The notes beneath the pieces are model-generated. The model was not told where the DNA came from and made no database searches. It saw only the letters and a list, made by a program, of their open reading frames with translations. The position numbers were made by a program, and so were the translations under genes. From JBCDCU01 sp039180865 (lineage in GTDB: Bacteria; Pseudomonadota; Alphaproteobacteria; Rhizobiales; JACESI01): 12,727 nucleotides of DNA. Position 1 is the first letter of the stretch. Each line of letters begins with the position of its first letter. The stretch covers positions 1 to 12,727 of the forward strand of contig JBCDCZ010000123.1 in the NCBI GenBank assembly GCA_039180865.1, given 5' to 3'. This document shows, in pieces, positions 1-6,931 of the stretch.

Positions 1-468
1 GCCGAATTTGCCGATATCAAAATCGTTCTTAACGCACCCGGCCTAGGCGACGATGTCCAAGCGATCAAAGCAGGCATTCTGGAGATTGCCGATATTCTGG
101 TCGTCAATAAGAGCGACCTTCCCCTTGCCGACCGGACCGTCAGCCAGTTGCAGGCGATGCTCGATCTCAGACAAGGCGAAAGCCGCGAGATTCCCATCGT
201 CACAACTTCGGCCACGGAGCTTTCCGGCATCAAGGAACTTGCAGCCGCGATTTTAGATCTATCGGAACGCCTTAATGTGGAGTCACATGAGGTAAAACAG
301 GGACGCAGGCTACGCGGTCTTCTGAAACGTCGAACCCAGAAGCTCTTTCGGGAACGCTTCGAAGCGATCAAGACAGAAGATATGGACACAATCTGCGGCG
401 CAGTCAGAGACGGAAGCCTGTCGGTGAACGATGCCGTCGCGCGGCTACTCAACCTTGCCAGCCGATAG
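1..468 (+). CDS. meaB: MeaB/ArgK-type G3E GTPase, 3' part only (methylmalonyl-CoA mutase chaperone)
   Basis: The reading frame is open from the first base and encodes the last 155 residues of a MeaB/ArgK family protein, which is normally about 320-340 residues long. The N-terminal half, with the P-loop, lies outside the window. Visible are the conserved stretch PGLGDDVQAIKAGILEIAD (residues 13-31), the G4 guanine-specificity motif NKSD at residues 36-39, and a TSA stretch near residue 70 in the G5 position. The basic, helical C-terminal part fits the family's dimerisation arm. In known members the protein is a cytosolic GTPase that protects and reloads adenosylcobalamin-dependent methylmalonyl-CoA mutase. 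The older name 'LAO/AO transport ATPase' is misleading. The stop codon is 2 bp from the stop of the convergent tetR gene. No mutase gene is visible, so the partner is inferred from the family. Confidence 0.9.
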   Translation, partial: AEFADIKIVLNAPGLGDDVQAIKAGILEIADILVVNKSDLPLADRTVSQLQAMLDLRQGESREIPIVTTSATELSGIKELAAAILDLSERLNVESHEVKQGRRLRGLLKRRTQKLFRERFEAIKTEDMDTICGAVRDGSLSVNDAVARLLNLASR

Positions 469-470
469 CC

Positions 471-1082
471 CTAGCTGACTGTATTCAAGAGCCGATAGGT
501 TGCAAGATCGACCATGCCATCAACATCGATCACCGTATCGGCCGCTTCGTAATCATTGTCGATTTCAAGCGAAGCTGCTCCGTGCACGAAGGTCCATAGC
601 AACACTGACAATTGTTTGGTTCGGTCATCGTCCGGGGTCATGCCCAGATGCGCGGCGACCTCTTCGATCAAAATGCTGAAACAGCGATGCCCGCAATCAT
701 GGACCGTGTCGTTTTCTTTCACATTCGGGCTTGATCCGAACATCAGGCGAAAAGCCCCGGGATTCTTTCTCGCAAAGCCGACATAGGCCTTGCCGATCGC
801 AGCAATCCGTTCCGCACGTCCAGGCTCATTCGGCCCGGCTGAATCGCGCGCCTCGATCATTTCTTCGGTCATGTCCTGAAAGCCAGATTTGGCAACGCTT
901 TCGAGGATTTCCTGCTTTTCCTTAAAGTGCTTGTAGGGCGCTGCGGTGCTGACGCCCGCCATCTTGCAAGCTTCAGCGATTGAAAAGTGTGCCGCACCAT
1001 CGCGTTCGATCAATGTGCGGACGGCTTGTGTCAAAACAGTCGCCAAGTCTCCATGATGATAGGTTTTTTTCATTGTCGCCAT
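471..1082 (-). CDS. TetR/AcrR-family transcriptional repressor with WHG-type C-terminal domain
   Basis: This 203-residue protein has the size and layout of a TetR repressor. The N-terminal helix-turn-helix spans about residues 33-60 (IAEACKMAGVSTAAPYKHF, ending with the usual KEKQEIL helix). The C-terminal ligand and dimer domain carries the W-x-x-VHG signature near residues 163-168, as in the WHG (TetR_C_33) group. The gene is divergent from the RND adaptor gene, the standard arrangement for a local repressor of an efflux pump. Two inverted repeats in the shared 131-bp region are likely operators, so autoregulation is probable. The ATG at 1082 is preferred over the one at 1073: it has a weak GGG-containing site upstream, while the second has none. 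The ligand is unknown. Its stop is 2 bp from the stop of meaB, so the two transcripts converge with almost no spacer. Confidence 0.93.
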   Translation of the reverse strand: MATMKKTYHHGDLATVLTQAVRTLIERDGAAHFSIAEACKMAGVSTAAPYKHFKEKQEILESVAKSGFQDMTEEMIEARDSAGPNEPGRAERIAAIGKAYVGFARKNPGAFRLMFGSSPNVKENDTVHDCGHRCFSILIEEVAAHLGMTPDDDRTKQLSVLLWTFVHGAASLEIDNDYEAADTVIDVDGMVDLATYRLLNTVS

Positions 1083-1136
1083 GATTCTAGCCCGTCGTCC
1101 TGCCGATCATATTTCAAAAAAAATCCGGAGAAAAGC

Positions 1137-1165
1137 TTGTCCGGTTAGCGTTACTAACATATGTT
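1137..1165 (+). promoter_or_regulatory. Predicted sigma70-type promoter of the RND efflux operon
   Basis: The -35 element is TTGTCC (1137-1142), followed by a 17-bp spacer and a -10 element TATGTT (1160-1165). Each hexamer matches the consensus at 4 of 6 positions. The -10 lies across the junction of the two operator copies. The predicted start of transcription is near 1172, about 40 nt upstream of the adaptor start codon. Confidence 0.5.
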
Positions 1166-1177
1166 AGCGACACTAAC
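1144..1177. promoter_or_regulatory. Twin TetR operator: two GTTAG-N5-CTAAC repeats
   Basis: Two 15-bp inverted repeats occur in tandem: GTTAGCGTTACTAAC at 1144-1158 and GTTAGCGACACTAAC at 1163-1177. They match at 13 of 15 positions, and their starts are 19 bp apart, close to two helical turns. The inner half-sites plus the 4-bp gap form a 14-bp perfect palindrome (CTAACATATGTTAG, 1154-1167). The placement over both predicted -10 elements is what two repressor dimers would need to shut off both genes. That TetR proteins bind such palindromes near their own gene is established. That this TetR protein binds these sites is inference. Confidence 0.75.
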
Positions 1178-1184
1178 TTATCAA
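1156..1184 (-). promoter_or_regulatory. Predicted sigma70-type promoter of the tetR gene, overlapping the opposite promoter
   Basis: Reading the minus strand, TTGATA (1184-1179) matches the -35 consensus at 5 of 6 positions. A 17-bp spacer leads to TATGTT (1161-1156) as the -10. This -10 is the mirror image of the -10 used in the forward direction, because both are drawn from the central palindrome. Transcription would start near 1149, leaving a leader of roughly 65 nt. Confidence 0.5.
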
Positions 1185-1203
1185 ATTCTTTCCGCAGCGA
1201 CGC

Positions 1204-1208
1204 GAGGA
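1204..1208 (+). promoter_or_regulatory. Ribosome binding site that decides the adaptor start
   Basis: GAGGA is 5 nt upstream of the ATG at 1214 and directly abuts the ATG at 1208, so the 1214 start is preferred. Confidence 0.6.
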
Positions 1209-1213
1209 TGAGC

Positions 1214-2383
1214 ATGGACACCGAGCCCCGGAAAACACCAGGACGCACCTTCAAATCCCTCCTGAAAACAGGCGTCTCCCACGTTCTGAACGGCATGAAA
1301 GTGCTCATCTTCGCCGGGATCGCCGTGGCAGGCATTGGAGCCGGCGTTACCATTATCCAGGAACGGTCCGATGCAAGAGCAACTGTTGCTCCCTCCGATC
1401 CAATCCTGGTTGAAACTATACGTGCAGCGGCACAGGATAGCTTTTCGCGGATGACTTCCTATGCCGGTTTGATTGAACCGGCGCGCACCAGCGCGCTTGC
1501 CTTCGAGCGAGCGGGAACGCTCCTTGACGTGACCGTCGATGAAGGCGATCTCGTAAAGACCGGCGACGTGATTGCGACCCTTGATACGCGCGCTCTCGAA
1601 ACACGTAAGCGGGAACTTCAGGCGCGCAAGACAGCGCTCACTGCCCAGCGTGATCTTGCCCTGATTACCACAGAACGGCGCCGCGAACTCAGCAAGGACG
1701 GCTGGTCGACGGATCAGGCATTCGATGAAGCCCGCCATGACGTTATGCGCCTTGATGCTTCGATTAACGAAGTTGAAGCCGCCCTTTCCGGTGTCGATGT
1801 CGATCTCGACAAATCCATCGTCAAAGCCCCCTTCGACGGCCGGATCGCTGCCAGACGCCTCGATGAAGGTGCAATCGTTTCTTCTGGAGCAGCACTTGTC
1901 GACCTCATGGAAACATCAAAACCGCAGCTTCGCGTCGGCTTCCCTCAAGCACGGGCAAACTCCCTGAAAATCGGTAAAACCTATGACGTGCTGATCGACG
2001 GCGTGGTGGTGAAGGCCCGCCTTCACACACTCCGGCCTGATATCGACCCGGCAACCCGGTCTCTTATTGCCCTCTTCAATCTTCCTTCCAACGGCACATA
2101 TCGCTTCGGCGCAATTGCCGATGTGACGATTGAAACGAAGGATGACCGAGACGGCTTCTGGCTGCCGGTCACGGCCCTTAAGGAGGGATCGCGTGGTCTC
2201 TGGACGATCATGACGGTGCTCAACGGCAAAGCGCAACTTGAAAGCGTCGAAGTCCTCACAAGCGACGGCGACCGTGCCTTTGTACGCGGCACGCTCACCG
2301 ACGGTGCTGAAGTCATTGTCAACGGCAATCACAGGCTTGTTCCTGGAACCCTGGTCACTGCAAGCGCTGATAAGGACGCCTAG
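1214..2383 (+). CDS. RND efflux pump periplasmic adaptor subunit (membrane fusion protein, HlyD/AcrA type)
   Basis: The 389-residue product would bridge the inner-membrane RND permease and an outer-membrane channel. One hydrophobic segment near residues 28-48 should anchor it in the inner membrane. No lipobox cysteine is seen, so it is probably not a lipoprotein. The first lipoyl half (GTLLDVTVDEGDLVKTGDVI) lies near 101-120. A long charged alpha-hairpin follows to about 198, and the second lipoyl half (IVKAPFDGRIAARRLDEGAI) lies near 202-221. A beta-barrel and a membrane-proximal domain complete the usual order. An ATG at 1208 is in frame, but the ribosome binding site fits 1214 better. The permease gene starts 3 nt after the stop, so the two are co-transcribed. 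Expression is probably controlled by the divergent TetR protein. The substrate is unknown. Confidence 0.93.
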   Translation: MDTEPRKTPGRTFKSLLKTGVSHVLNGMKVLIFAGIAVAGIGAGVTIIQERSDARATVAPSDPILVETIRAAAQDSFSRMTSYAGLIEPARTSALAFERAGTLLDVTVDEGDLVKTGDVIATLDTRALETRKRELQARKTALTAQRDLALITTERRRELSKDGWSTDQAFDEARHDVMRLDASINEVEAALSGVDVDLDKSIVKAPFDGRIAARRLDEGAIVSSGAALVDLMETSKPQLRVGFPQARANSLKIGKTYDVLIDGVVVKARLHTLRPDIDPATRSLIALFNLPSNGTYRFGAIADVTIETKDDRDGFWLPVTALKEGSRGLWTIMTVLNGKAQLESVEVLTSDGDRAFVRGTLTDGAEVIVNGNHRLVPGTLVTASADKDA

Positions 2384-2386
2384 ATC

Positions 2387-5300
2387 ATGGAAACCCTTTT
2401 CGTCAGCCGGAAGCGTCTAACCGCGCTCCTGATCCTCGTTGTTTTGTCGGCTGGGCTCTCCTCGCTTCTCTCGATCGGACGACAGGAAGACCCGACAATC
2501 ACCAATCTCTTCGCGACCATTGTCACGTCCTACCCCGGAGCGGAGCCGACCCGCGTCGAGGCGCTTGTCACCGAGCCGATTGAAGAGGAACTCCGCGAAA
2601 TCGCTGAGATCGTAACAATTGAATCGGCGTCACGCGTCGGCGTCTCCCTTGTCACGGTTGAACTCTCCTCGACGATCTCGGACGAGACCATCGAACAAAC
2701 ATGGTCTGAGATCCGCGATGCGCTATCAGATGCCGCCCAGTCGTTTCCCGCGGGCGCACAAGAGCCGACATTCGACAATGACAGGACCGGTGCCGTCACT
2801 GCGATCAGTGCCCTTGTCCCGCGCCATGACGGCGTTCCGCTTTCGATCGTGAACCGCTATTCGGAAGATCTTCAGGATCGGCTCAGAAAACTCTCCGGCT
2901 CCAAGATTGTCGAACGCTACGGCGCTTCGGAAGAAGAAGTTGTCGTAGAAATCGATCCCGGAATGATTGCCTCCCTCGGCCTAACACCGGAGCGGGTCGC
3001 CGACGCCATTCGCCAAGCAGACTCGAAGGTGAGCGCCGGGCGCTTACGGGGCACGCAATCCGATCTTCTGATCGAAGTTGAAGGGGAAATCACCAATCTC
3101 GACCGGCTCCTCGAAATCCCCGTCATCACATCCACTGGTGGCGCGATCACCCGGATCGGCGACATCGCGACGGTGCGCAAGACAGAACGCCAACCCGAAC
3201 AGTCCATCGCCTATGCGAACGGAAAACGCGCGGTTCTGATCGCGGCCAAGATGGAAAACGACCTCCAGGTCGATACCTGGATGGCGCGCGTCAAAAACGA
3301 ACTTCAAGCCTTTGAGGAAACGCTTCCCGCCGGGCTCGAACACCGCCTCGTCTTCGACCAGAACACCTATACCGTGAAACGGTTGAGCGAAGTCGGCCTT
3401 AACATGCTGACAGGGATCACGCTCGTGATCATCGTTCTTTTCTTCACGCTCGGCGCGCGGGCTGCGATGATTGTCGCAACTGTTCTACCCCTCGTCTCTC
3501 TAGCCTCCATCGCAACGCTTAACTTCCTGGGCCTCAGCATTCACCAGATGTCCGTGACGGGTCTTATTGTTGCCCTCGGTCTCCTCGTTGATGCGGCAAT
3601 CGTCATGACCGATGAAATCCGCAAACGGCTCGGTGAGGGTGAGGACCGCATTTCGGCGGCAGGCGCATCGGTCAAACGACTCGCTGCACCCCTCGCGGCC
3701 TCGACCGTAACAACCGCGCTTTCCTTTATGCCAATGGCGCTCCTTCCTGGCCCGGCGGGCGATTTCGTCGGCGCGATTGCCATTGCCGTCATCGTCATGC
3801 TGATCTGGTCCTTCGTGATTGCGATGACCGTTACGCCTGCCATTGCCGGCTGGTGGTTGCCCGAGACCAAAGAAGGCGAGAAACCGCGCTTTTGGAAGAC
3901 AGGCCTGCGTGCAGGCCCGGTCGGTCGGCTCTTCGCTTATTCCCTCAAACTCTCCATGGCCAATCCGCGTCTCGCTGTTCTTTACGCCATGATCCTTCCA
4001 ATCATCGGCTTTTTGAGCTTTCCAACGTTGACTGCGCAGTTCTTCCCCGGCGTTGATCGCGACCAGTTCTATATCGAGGTTGAGCTTCCTTCCGGAACGG
4101 CGATTTCCCGGACTGATGCCATCGCGCAAAAAATCGACGCGCGGCTTTCCGGCGACGACAGGATCCGCGACATTCAATGGGTGATCGGCGAAAGCGCGCC
4201 TGCATTCTACTACAATATGGTAAGCAATCGGGATCAGTCGCCAAACTATGCGCAGGCGCTGATCACGACCCGTTCCGATGATGCAACGGCAGAGCTGATT
4301 GCCCCCCTTCAGCGCGCGCTTGACGCCGAATTTCCGATGGCGCGCATTCTGGTTCGTGATCTCGTCCAGGGGCCGCCGGTCGATGCACCGCTGGAATTGC
4401 GCTTTGTCGGGCCTGACATTGAAACGCTACGCCGTCTGGGTGATGAAGCCCGGCTTTTGATGGACGCGCTCGACGAGACGACCCATGTCCGCACATCTAT
4501 ACCTGGCGGCGCGCCGAAGCTCGAATTCATCCTTGACGAAGACAAGGTCGATGTCGCCGGGCTCGATATGGCAGAGGTCGCTCGCCAGCTCGAAACGGCC
4601 CTTGAAGGGGTGACAGGTGGATCCCTGATTGAAGGCACCGAAGAACTTCCCGTCCGGGTGCGGGTCGGAAGCGGCTATCGTGCCGATGCTGCCTTCATCC
4701 AATCGTTTGACGTAATCTCCGGGCTCAATGCCGACGATCCCCTCGCCTATCGCGGCATTCCGCTCTCAGCTCTTGGCGAGATGCGGCTTGTGCCTGCGCA
4801 AGGCACGGTCAACCGTCGGGACGGCGAACGCACCAACACGGTTCAGGGCTTCGTGCAATATGGCGTTCTGCCGGAGGAAGCTCTCGTTAAGATGCAGGCT
4901 TCCCTTGAAGAGAACGGCTTCATTGTCCCGCCAGGCTACCGGATGGAAACGGGTGGTGATGCCGACGAACGTGGGGAAACGCTGACAAATCTCATGTCCT
5001 CGGTCGGACTCATCGTGACGCTGACGATTGCAGCGATCATCCTCACCTTTAACTCCTTCCGTCTGTCGCTGGTGACATTGTGTGTTGCCTTGCTCTCAGC
5101 GGGCTTGTCGCTGCTTGCCCTTGCTATCATGCAATATCCGTTCGGGATTCAGGCGGTGATCGGCGTGATCGGCTCAATCGGGGTTTCGATCAATGCGGCG
5201 ATCATTATCATGACCGCCCTCCAAGCTGATGCGCGCGCCATGGCGGGTGACCGCGAGCGGATCACCGAGATCGTGATTGGTGCAAGCCGCCATATCGTCT

Positions 5301-5575
5301 CGACGACGGTCACAACTTTCGGAGGTTTCCTGCCGCTCATTCTGGAAGGCGGCGGGTTTTGGCCACCCTTCGCGGTCTCCATTGCGGGTGGTGTTCTTCT
5401 GTCGACCGTTGTGAGCTTCTATTTCACACCACCGATGTTTCTTCTCACCTATGCAGGACGCAAAAAGGATGACGAGGATCTCGCGCAGAATGATCTGGAA
5501 GAGAAAGTGACAGTTGCGGCCCCAGCCAAGCTCACCCCCCGGATCCACCCACATCTGGCAGAGGCGGCTGAATAG
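2387..5575 (+). CDS. RND-family efflux transporter permease subunit (AcrB/AcrD/AcrF type)
   Basis: The 1062-residue length fits a full inner-membrane RND pump. TM1 is near residues 10-30, a first periplasmic porter loop spans about 31-335, TM2-TM6 lie within 335-490, TM7 is near 527-548, a second periplasmic loop spans about 550-868, and TM8-TM12 follow to about 1022. TM4 contains GLLVDAAIVM, so Asp402 aligns with AcrB Asp407, but the position of AcrB Asp408 is Ala403. TM10 contains GVSINAAII, which places Asn936 where AcrB has Lys940. The classical Asp-Asp-Lys proton relay is therefore incomplete, as in some other RND branches. Such pumps trade protons for drugs, solvents, lipids or similar compounds; the substrate cannot be read here. 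The adaptor gene is directly upstream, and an AAGGA site lies 10 nt before the start. No outer-membrane channel gene follows, so a TolC-like protein encoded elsewhere must be assumed. Confidence 0.95.
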   Translation: METLFVSRKRLTALLILVVLSAGLSSLLSIGRQEDPTITNLFATIVTSYPGAEPTRVEALVTEPIEEELREIAEIVTIESASRVGVSLVTVELSSTISDETIEQTWSEIRDALSDAAQSFPAGAQEPTFDNDRTGAVTAISALVPRHDGVPLSIVNRYSEDLQDRLRKLSGSKIVERYGASEEEVVVEIDPGMIASLGLTPERVADAIRQADSKVSAGRLRGTQSDLLIEVEGEITNLDRLLEIPVITSTGGAITRIGDIATVRKTERQPEQSIAYANGKRAVLIAAKMENDLQVDTWMARVKNELQAFEETLPAGLEHRLVFDQNTYTVKRLSEVGLNMLTGITLVIIVLFFTLGARAAMIVATVLPLVSLASIATLNFLGLSIHQMSVTGLIVALGLLVDAAIVMTDEIRKRLGEGEDRISAAGASVKRLAAPLAASTVTTALSFMPMALLPGPAGDFVGAIAIAVIVMLIWSFVIAMTVTPAIAGWWLPETKEGEKPRFWKTGLRAGPVGRLFAYSLKLSMANPRLAVLYAMILPIIGFLSFPTLTAQFFPGVDRDQFYIEVELPSGTAISRTDAIAQKIDARLSGDDRIRDIQWVIGESAPAFYYNMVSNRDQSPNYAQALITTRSDDATAELIAPLQRALDAEFPMARILVRDLVQGPPVDAPLELRFVGPDIETLRRLGDEARLLMDALDETTHVRTSIPGGAPKLEFILDEDKVDVAGLDMAEVARQLETALEGVTGGSLIEGTEELPVRVRVGSGYRADAAFIQSFDVISGLNADDPLAYRGIPLSALGEMRLVPAQGTVNRRDGERTNTVQGFVQYGVLPEEALVKMQASLEENGFIVPPGYRMETGGDADERGETLTNLMSSVGLIVTLTIAAIILTFNSFRLSLVTLCVALLSAGLSLLALAIMQYPFGIQAVIGVIGSIGVSINAAIIIMTALQADARAMAGDRERITEIVIGASRHIVSTTVTTFGGFLPLILEGGGFWPPFAVSIAGGVLLSTVVSFYFTPPMFLLTYAGRKKDDEDLAQNDLEEKVTVAAPAKLTPRIHPHLAEAAE

Positions 5576-5593
5576 CCGCTTCACACGCCCGCA

Positions 5594-5635
5594 CCGTCAA
5601 TGGGCCCAAGCGCCGATGAGTTCCCGGGTTGACGG
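5594..5635. repeat. Inverted repeat between the RND permease and nitroreductase genes
   Basis: CCGTCAA (5594-5600) pairs with TTGACGG (5629-5635), and inner GGG and CCC blocks can extend the stem with small bulges. The loop is about 20-28 nt. It begins 18 bp after the permease stop, so it could be part of a terminator or mRNA 3' structure, but no T-run follows. The right arm contains TTGACG, which resembles a -35 element, yet no good -10 stands 16-18 bp away. The rest of this 135-bp gap is AT-rich near 5667-5680 with no clear signal. Confidence 0.35.
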
Positions 5636-5700
5636 ACATCAATGCTGTCCGACGCGCTCACCTGTAGAAAATACGTATATCGAATTCACGAACCTGAAGC

Positions 5701-5705
5701 GGAGG
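5701..5705 (+). promoter_or_regulatory. Strong ribosome binding site of the nitroreductase gene
   Basis: GGAGG lies 5 nt before the ATG at 5711. This fixes the start there rather than at the upstream in-frame ATG at 5642, which would put 23 non-signal residues before the twin-arginine motif. Confidence 0.75.
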
Positions 5706-5710
5706 AACGC

Positions 5711-6796
5711 ATGCTTTCGCGTCGAACATTGATTGTCTCGGGTTTGTCTGTCGCTGCCATCGGGGCTGCCGGATATGCGGTGTGGCCGCGGCTTGATGGT
5801 TATCACGAGGAACTGGAACGGCAGCGACGACTTACTTCGAACGATCCGACCCTTCTTGAACTCGTCAGATTATCGACACTGGCGGCGAACGGGCACAATT
5901 CGCAGCCGTGGAGATTTCGCCTTGATGAAACACGTATTCGCATCCTGCCGGACTTTTCGCGCAGGACCGAGATCGTCGACCCCGATGATCACCATCTCTA
6001 TGTAAGCCTTGGATGTGCGGCAGAGAACCTCGCCATCGCCGCGAGCGCACACGGCCGCGCGGCGAATGTCGCGATTGAAAGCGGCTCTGAAACAGAAATC
6101 GACATCCTCCTCGAAAACGGGCCGCCTTTGAACATGGCGTTGTATGAGGCCATTCCCCACAGGCAATCCACGCGATCCGAGTTTGATGGACAACCGGTAT
6201 CGCCAGCAGATCTGAACCTTTTGAAAAAAGCAGCTCAACAGGACGGCGTTTCAGTCCTCTTCTTCAACGAACCATCCGATCTTGAAGCCATTCTCGAATT
6301 CGTTGTCGCAGGGAACAGCGCACAAATGGACGACCCCGCATTTGTCGCAGAACTCAGGGAGTGGTTGCGCTTCAGCCCCGATCGGGCGATTGCCGAAGGT
6401 GACGGCCTCTTTAGCGCCACCACGGGCAACCCAGTCGTACCGGAATGGCTCGGGGGGCTTATGTTTCAGTCCTTCTTTACGAAGCAAGGTGAGAACGACA
6501 AATATCGCACCCATATTCGATCATCGGCTGGAATTGCCATCTTTATCGGTGACAAGGACGATCCGGAGCATTGGATTAAAGTCGGACGCAGCTTCGAACG
6601 CTTCGCCTTGCAGGCGACGGCGCTTGGGATCCGCAATGCGCATATCAATCAACCAATTGAAGTGCCGTCTGTTCGCCCAGAATTTGCAAACTGGCTTGGA
6701 ATGCCCGAAGCCCGGCCCGATCTGATTGTTCGTTTTGGCCGCGCACCTGCTCTCCCGATGTCTTTGCGGCGACCTGTTGACCAGGTCCTCGCCTGA
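5711..6796 (+). CDS. Acg-family nitroreductase-fold protein with Tat-like signal peptide
   Basis: The 361-residue protein begins MLSRRTLIVSGLSVAAIGAA, a twin-arginine motif followed by a hydrophobic segment. This suggests Tat export of a folded, cofactor-loaded protein to the periplasm or membrane face. The stretch LAANGHNSQPWRF (residues 58-70) is the typical flavin-binding start of the nitroreductase fold, and the IPHRQSTRSEF block (148-158) and the LRRPVDQV end (352-359) match the Acg-like group named after the mycobacterial dormancy protein Acg. Known Acg-like proteins bind flavin, but their enzymatic activity is poorly understood and may be flavin sequestration rather than catalysis. The 135-bp gap and strong ribosome binding site suggest it can be expressed separately from the pump. 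A functional link to efflux is only inferred from position. The annotation 'Tat pathway signal protein' would refer to the same family. Confidence 0.8.
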   Translation: MLSRRTLIVSGLSVAAIGAAGYAVWPRLDGYHEELERQRRLTSNDPTLLELVRLSTLAANGHNSQPWRFRLDETRIRILPDFSRRTEIVDPDDHHLYVSLGCAAENLAIAASAHGRAANVAIESGSETEIDILLENGPPLNMALYEAIPHRQSTRSEFDGQPVSPADLNLLKKAAQQDGVSVLFFNEPSDLEAILEFVVAGNSAQMDDPAFVAELREWLRFSPDRAIAEGDGLFSATTGNPVVPEWLGGLMFQSFFTKQGENDKYRTHIRSSAGIAIFIGDKDDPEHWIKVGRSFERFALQATALGIRNAHINQPIEVPSVRPEFANWLGMPEARPDLIVRFGRAPALPMSLRRPVDQVLA

Positions 6797-6869
6797 ATAC
6801 GGGATAAGGACGAAAAACCCCTCATGGTTTACAATTCTTTACGAAGATCTGCGATCTATGCGAATCTAC

Positions 6870-6905
6870 GGACCTTTTGATACGTCATTCGGTCCCTCGC
6901 AAAAT
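6870..6905 (+). promoter_or_regulatory. Predicted promoter and overlapping dyad upstream of the chemoreceptor gene
   Basis: TTGATA (6877-6882, 5 of 6 consensus matches) is followed by a 17-bp spacer and CAAAAT (6900-6905, 4 of 6). The -35 lies inside a 26-bp interrupted dyad (6870-6895) built as GGACC-N3-TGA-N4-TCA-N3-GGTCC. A second short inverted repeat, AGATC-TGC-GATCT, lies upstream at 6845-6857. A regulator binding the dyad would block or modulate the promoter. No flagellar sigma factor signature could be recognised. The remainder of 6797-6869 shows no clear terminator for the upstream gene. Confidence 0.35.
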
Positions 6906-6931
6906 CAAGAATACAAAGACGGACCTACACT

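Larger units (their letters stand above)
1083..1213. promoter_or_regulatory. Divergent tetR / RND-operon control region
   Basis: This 131-bp gap separates the two divergent start codons and holds all the control signals of the efflux module. The tetR-proximal half has an A-rich run (1116-1123). The centre, 1137-1184, holds two predicted promoters pointing in opposite directions and two TetR-type inverted repeats, listed separately. The predicted leader is roughly 40 nt for the pump operon and roughly 65 nt for tetR, counting about 7 nt from each -10 element to the transcription start. No other ORF is visible here. Confidence 0.75.

Noticed and set aside
1181..1738. 185-codon minus-strand frame across the divergent control region and the adaptor gene
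   Set aside because: It covers the start of a well-supported adaptor gene and the promoter region, and has no recognisable domain.
3500..4177. 225-codon open frame on the minus strand inside the RND permease gene
   Set aside because: It lies wholly within a clearly conserved gene, reads as low-complexity charged sequence and matches no family I know. It is a shadow frame.
5642..5710. N-terminal extension of the nitroreductase gene from the ATG at 5642
   Set aside because: The GGAGG site stands 5 nt before the ATG at 5711, and the extension would place residues before the Tat signal.
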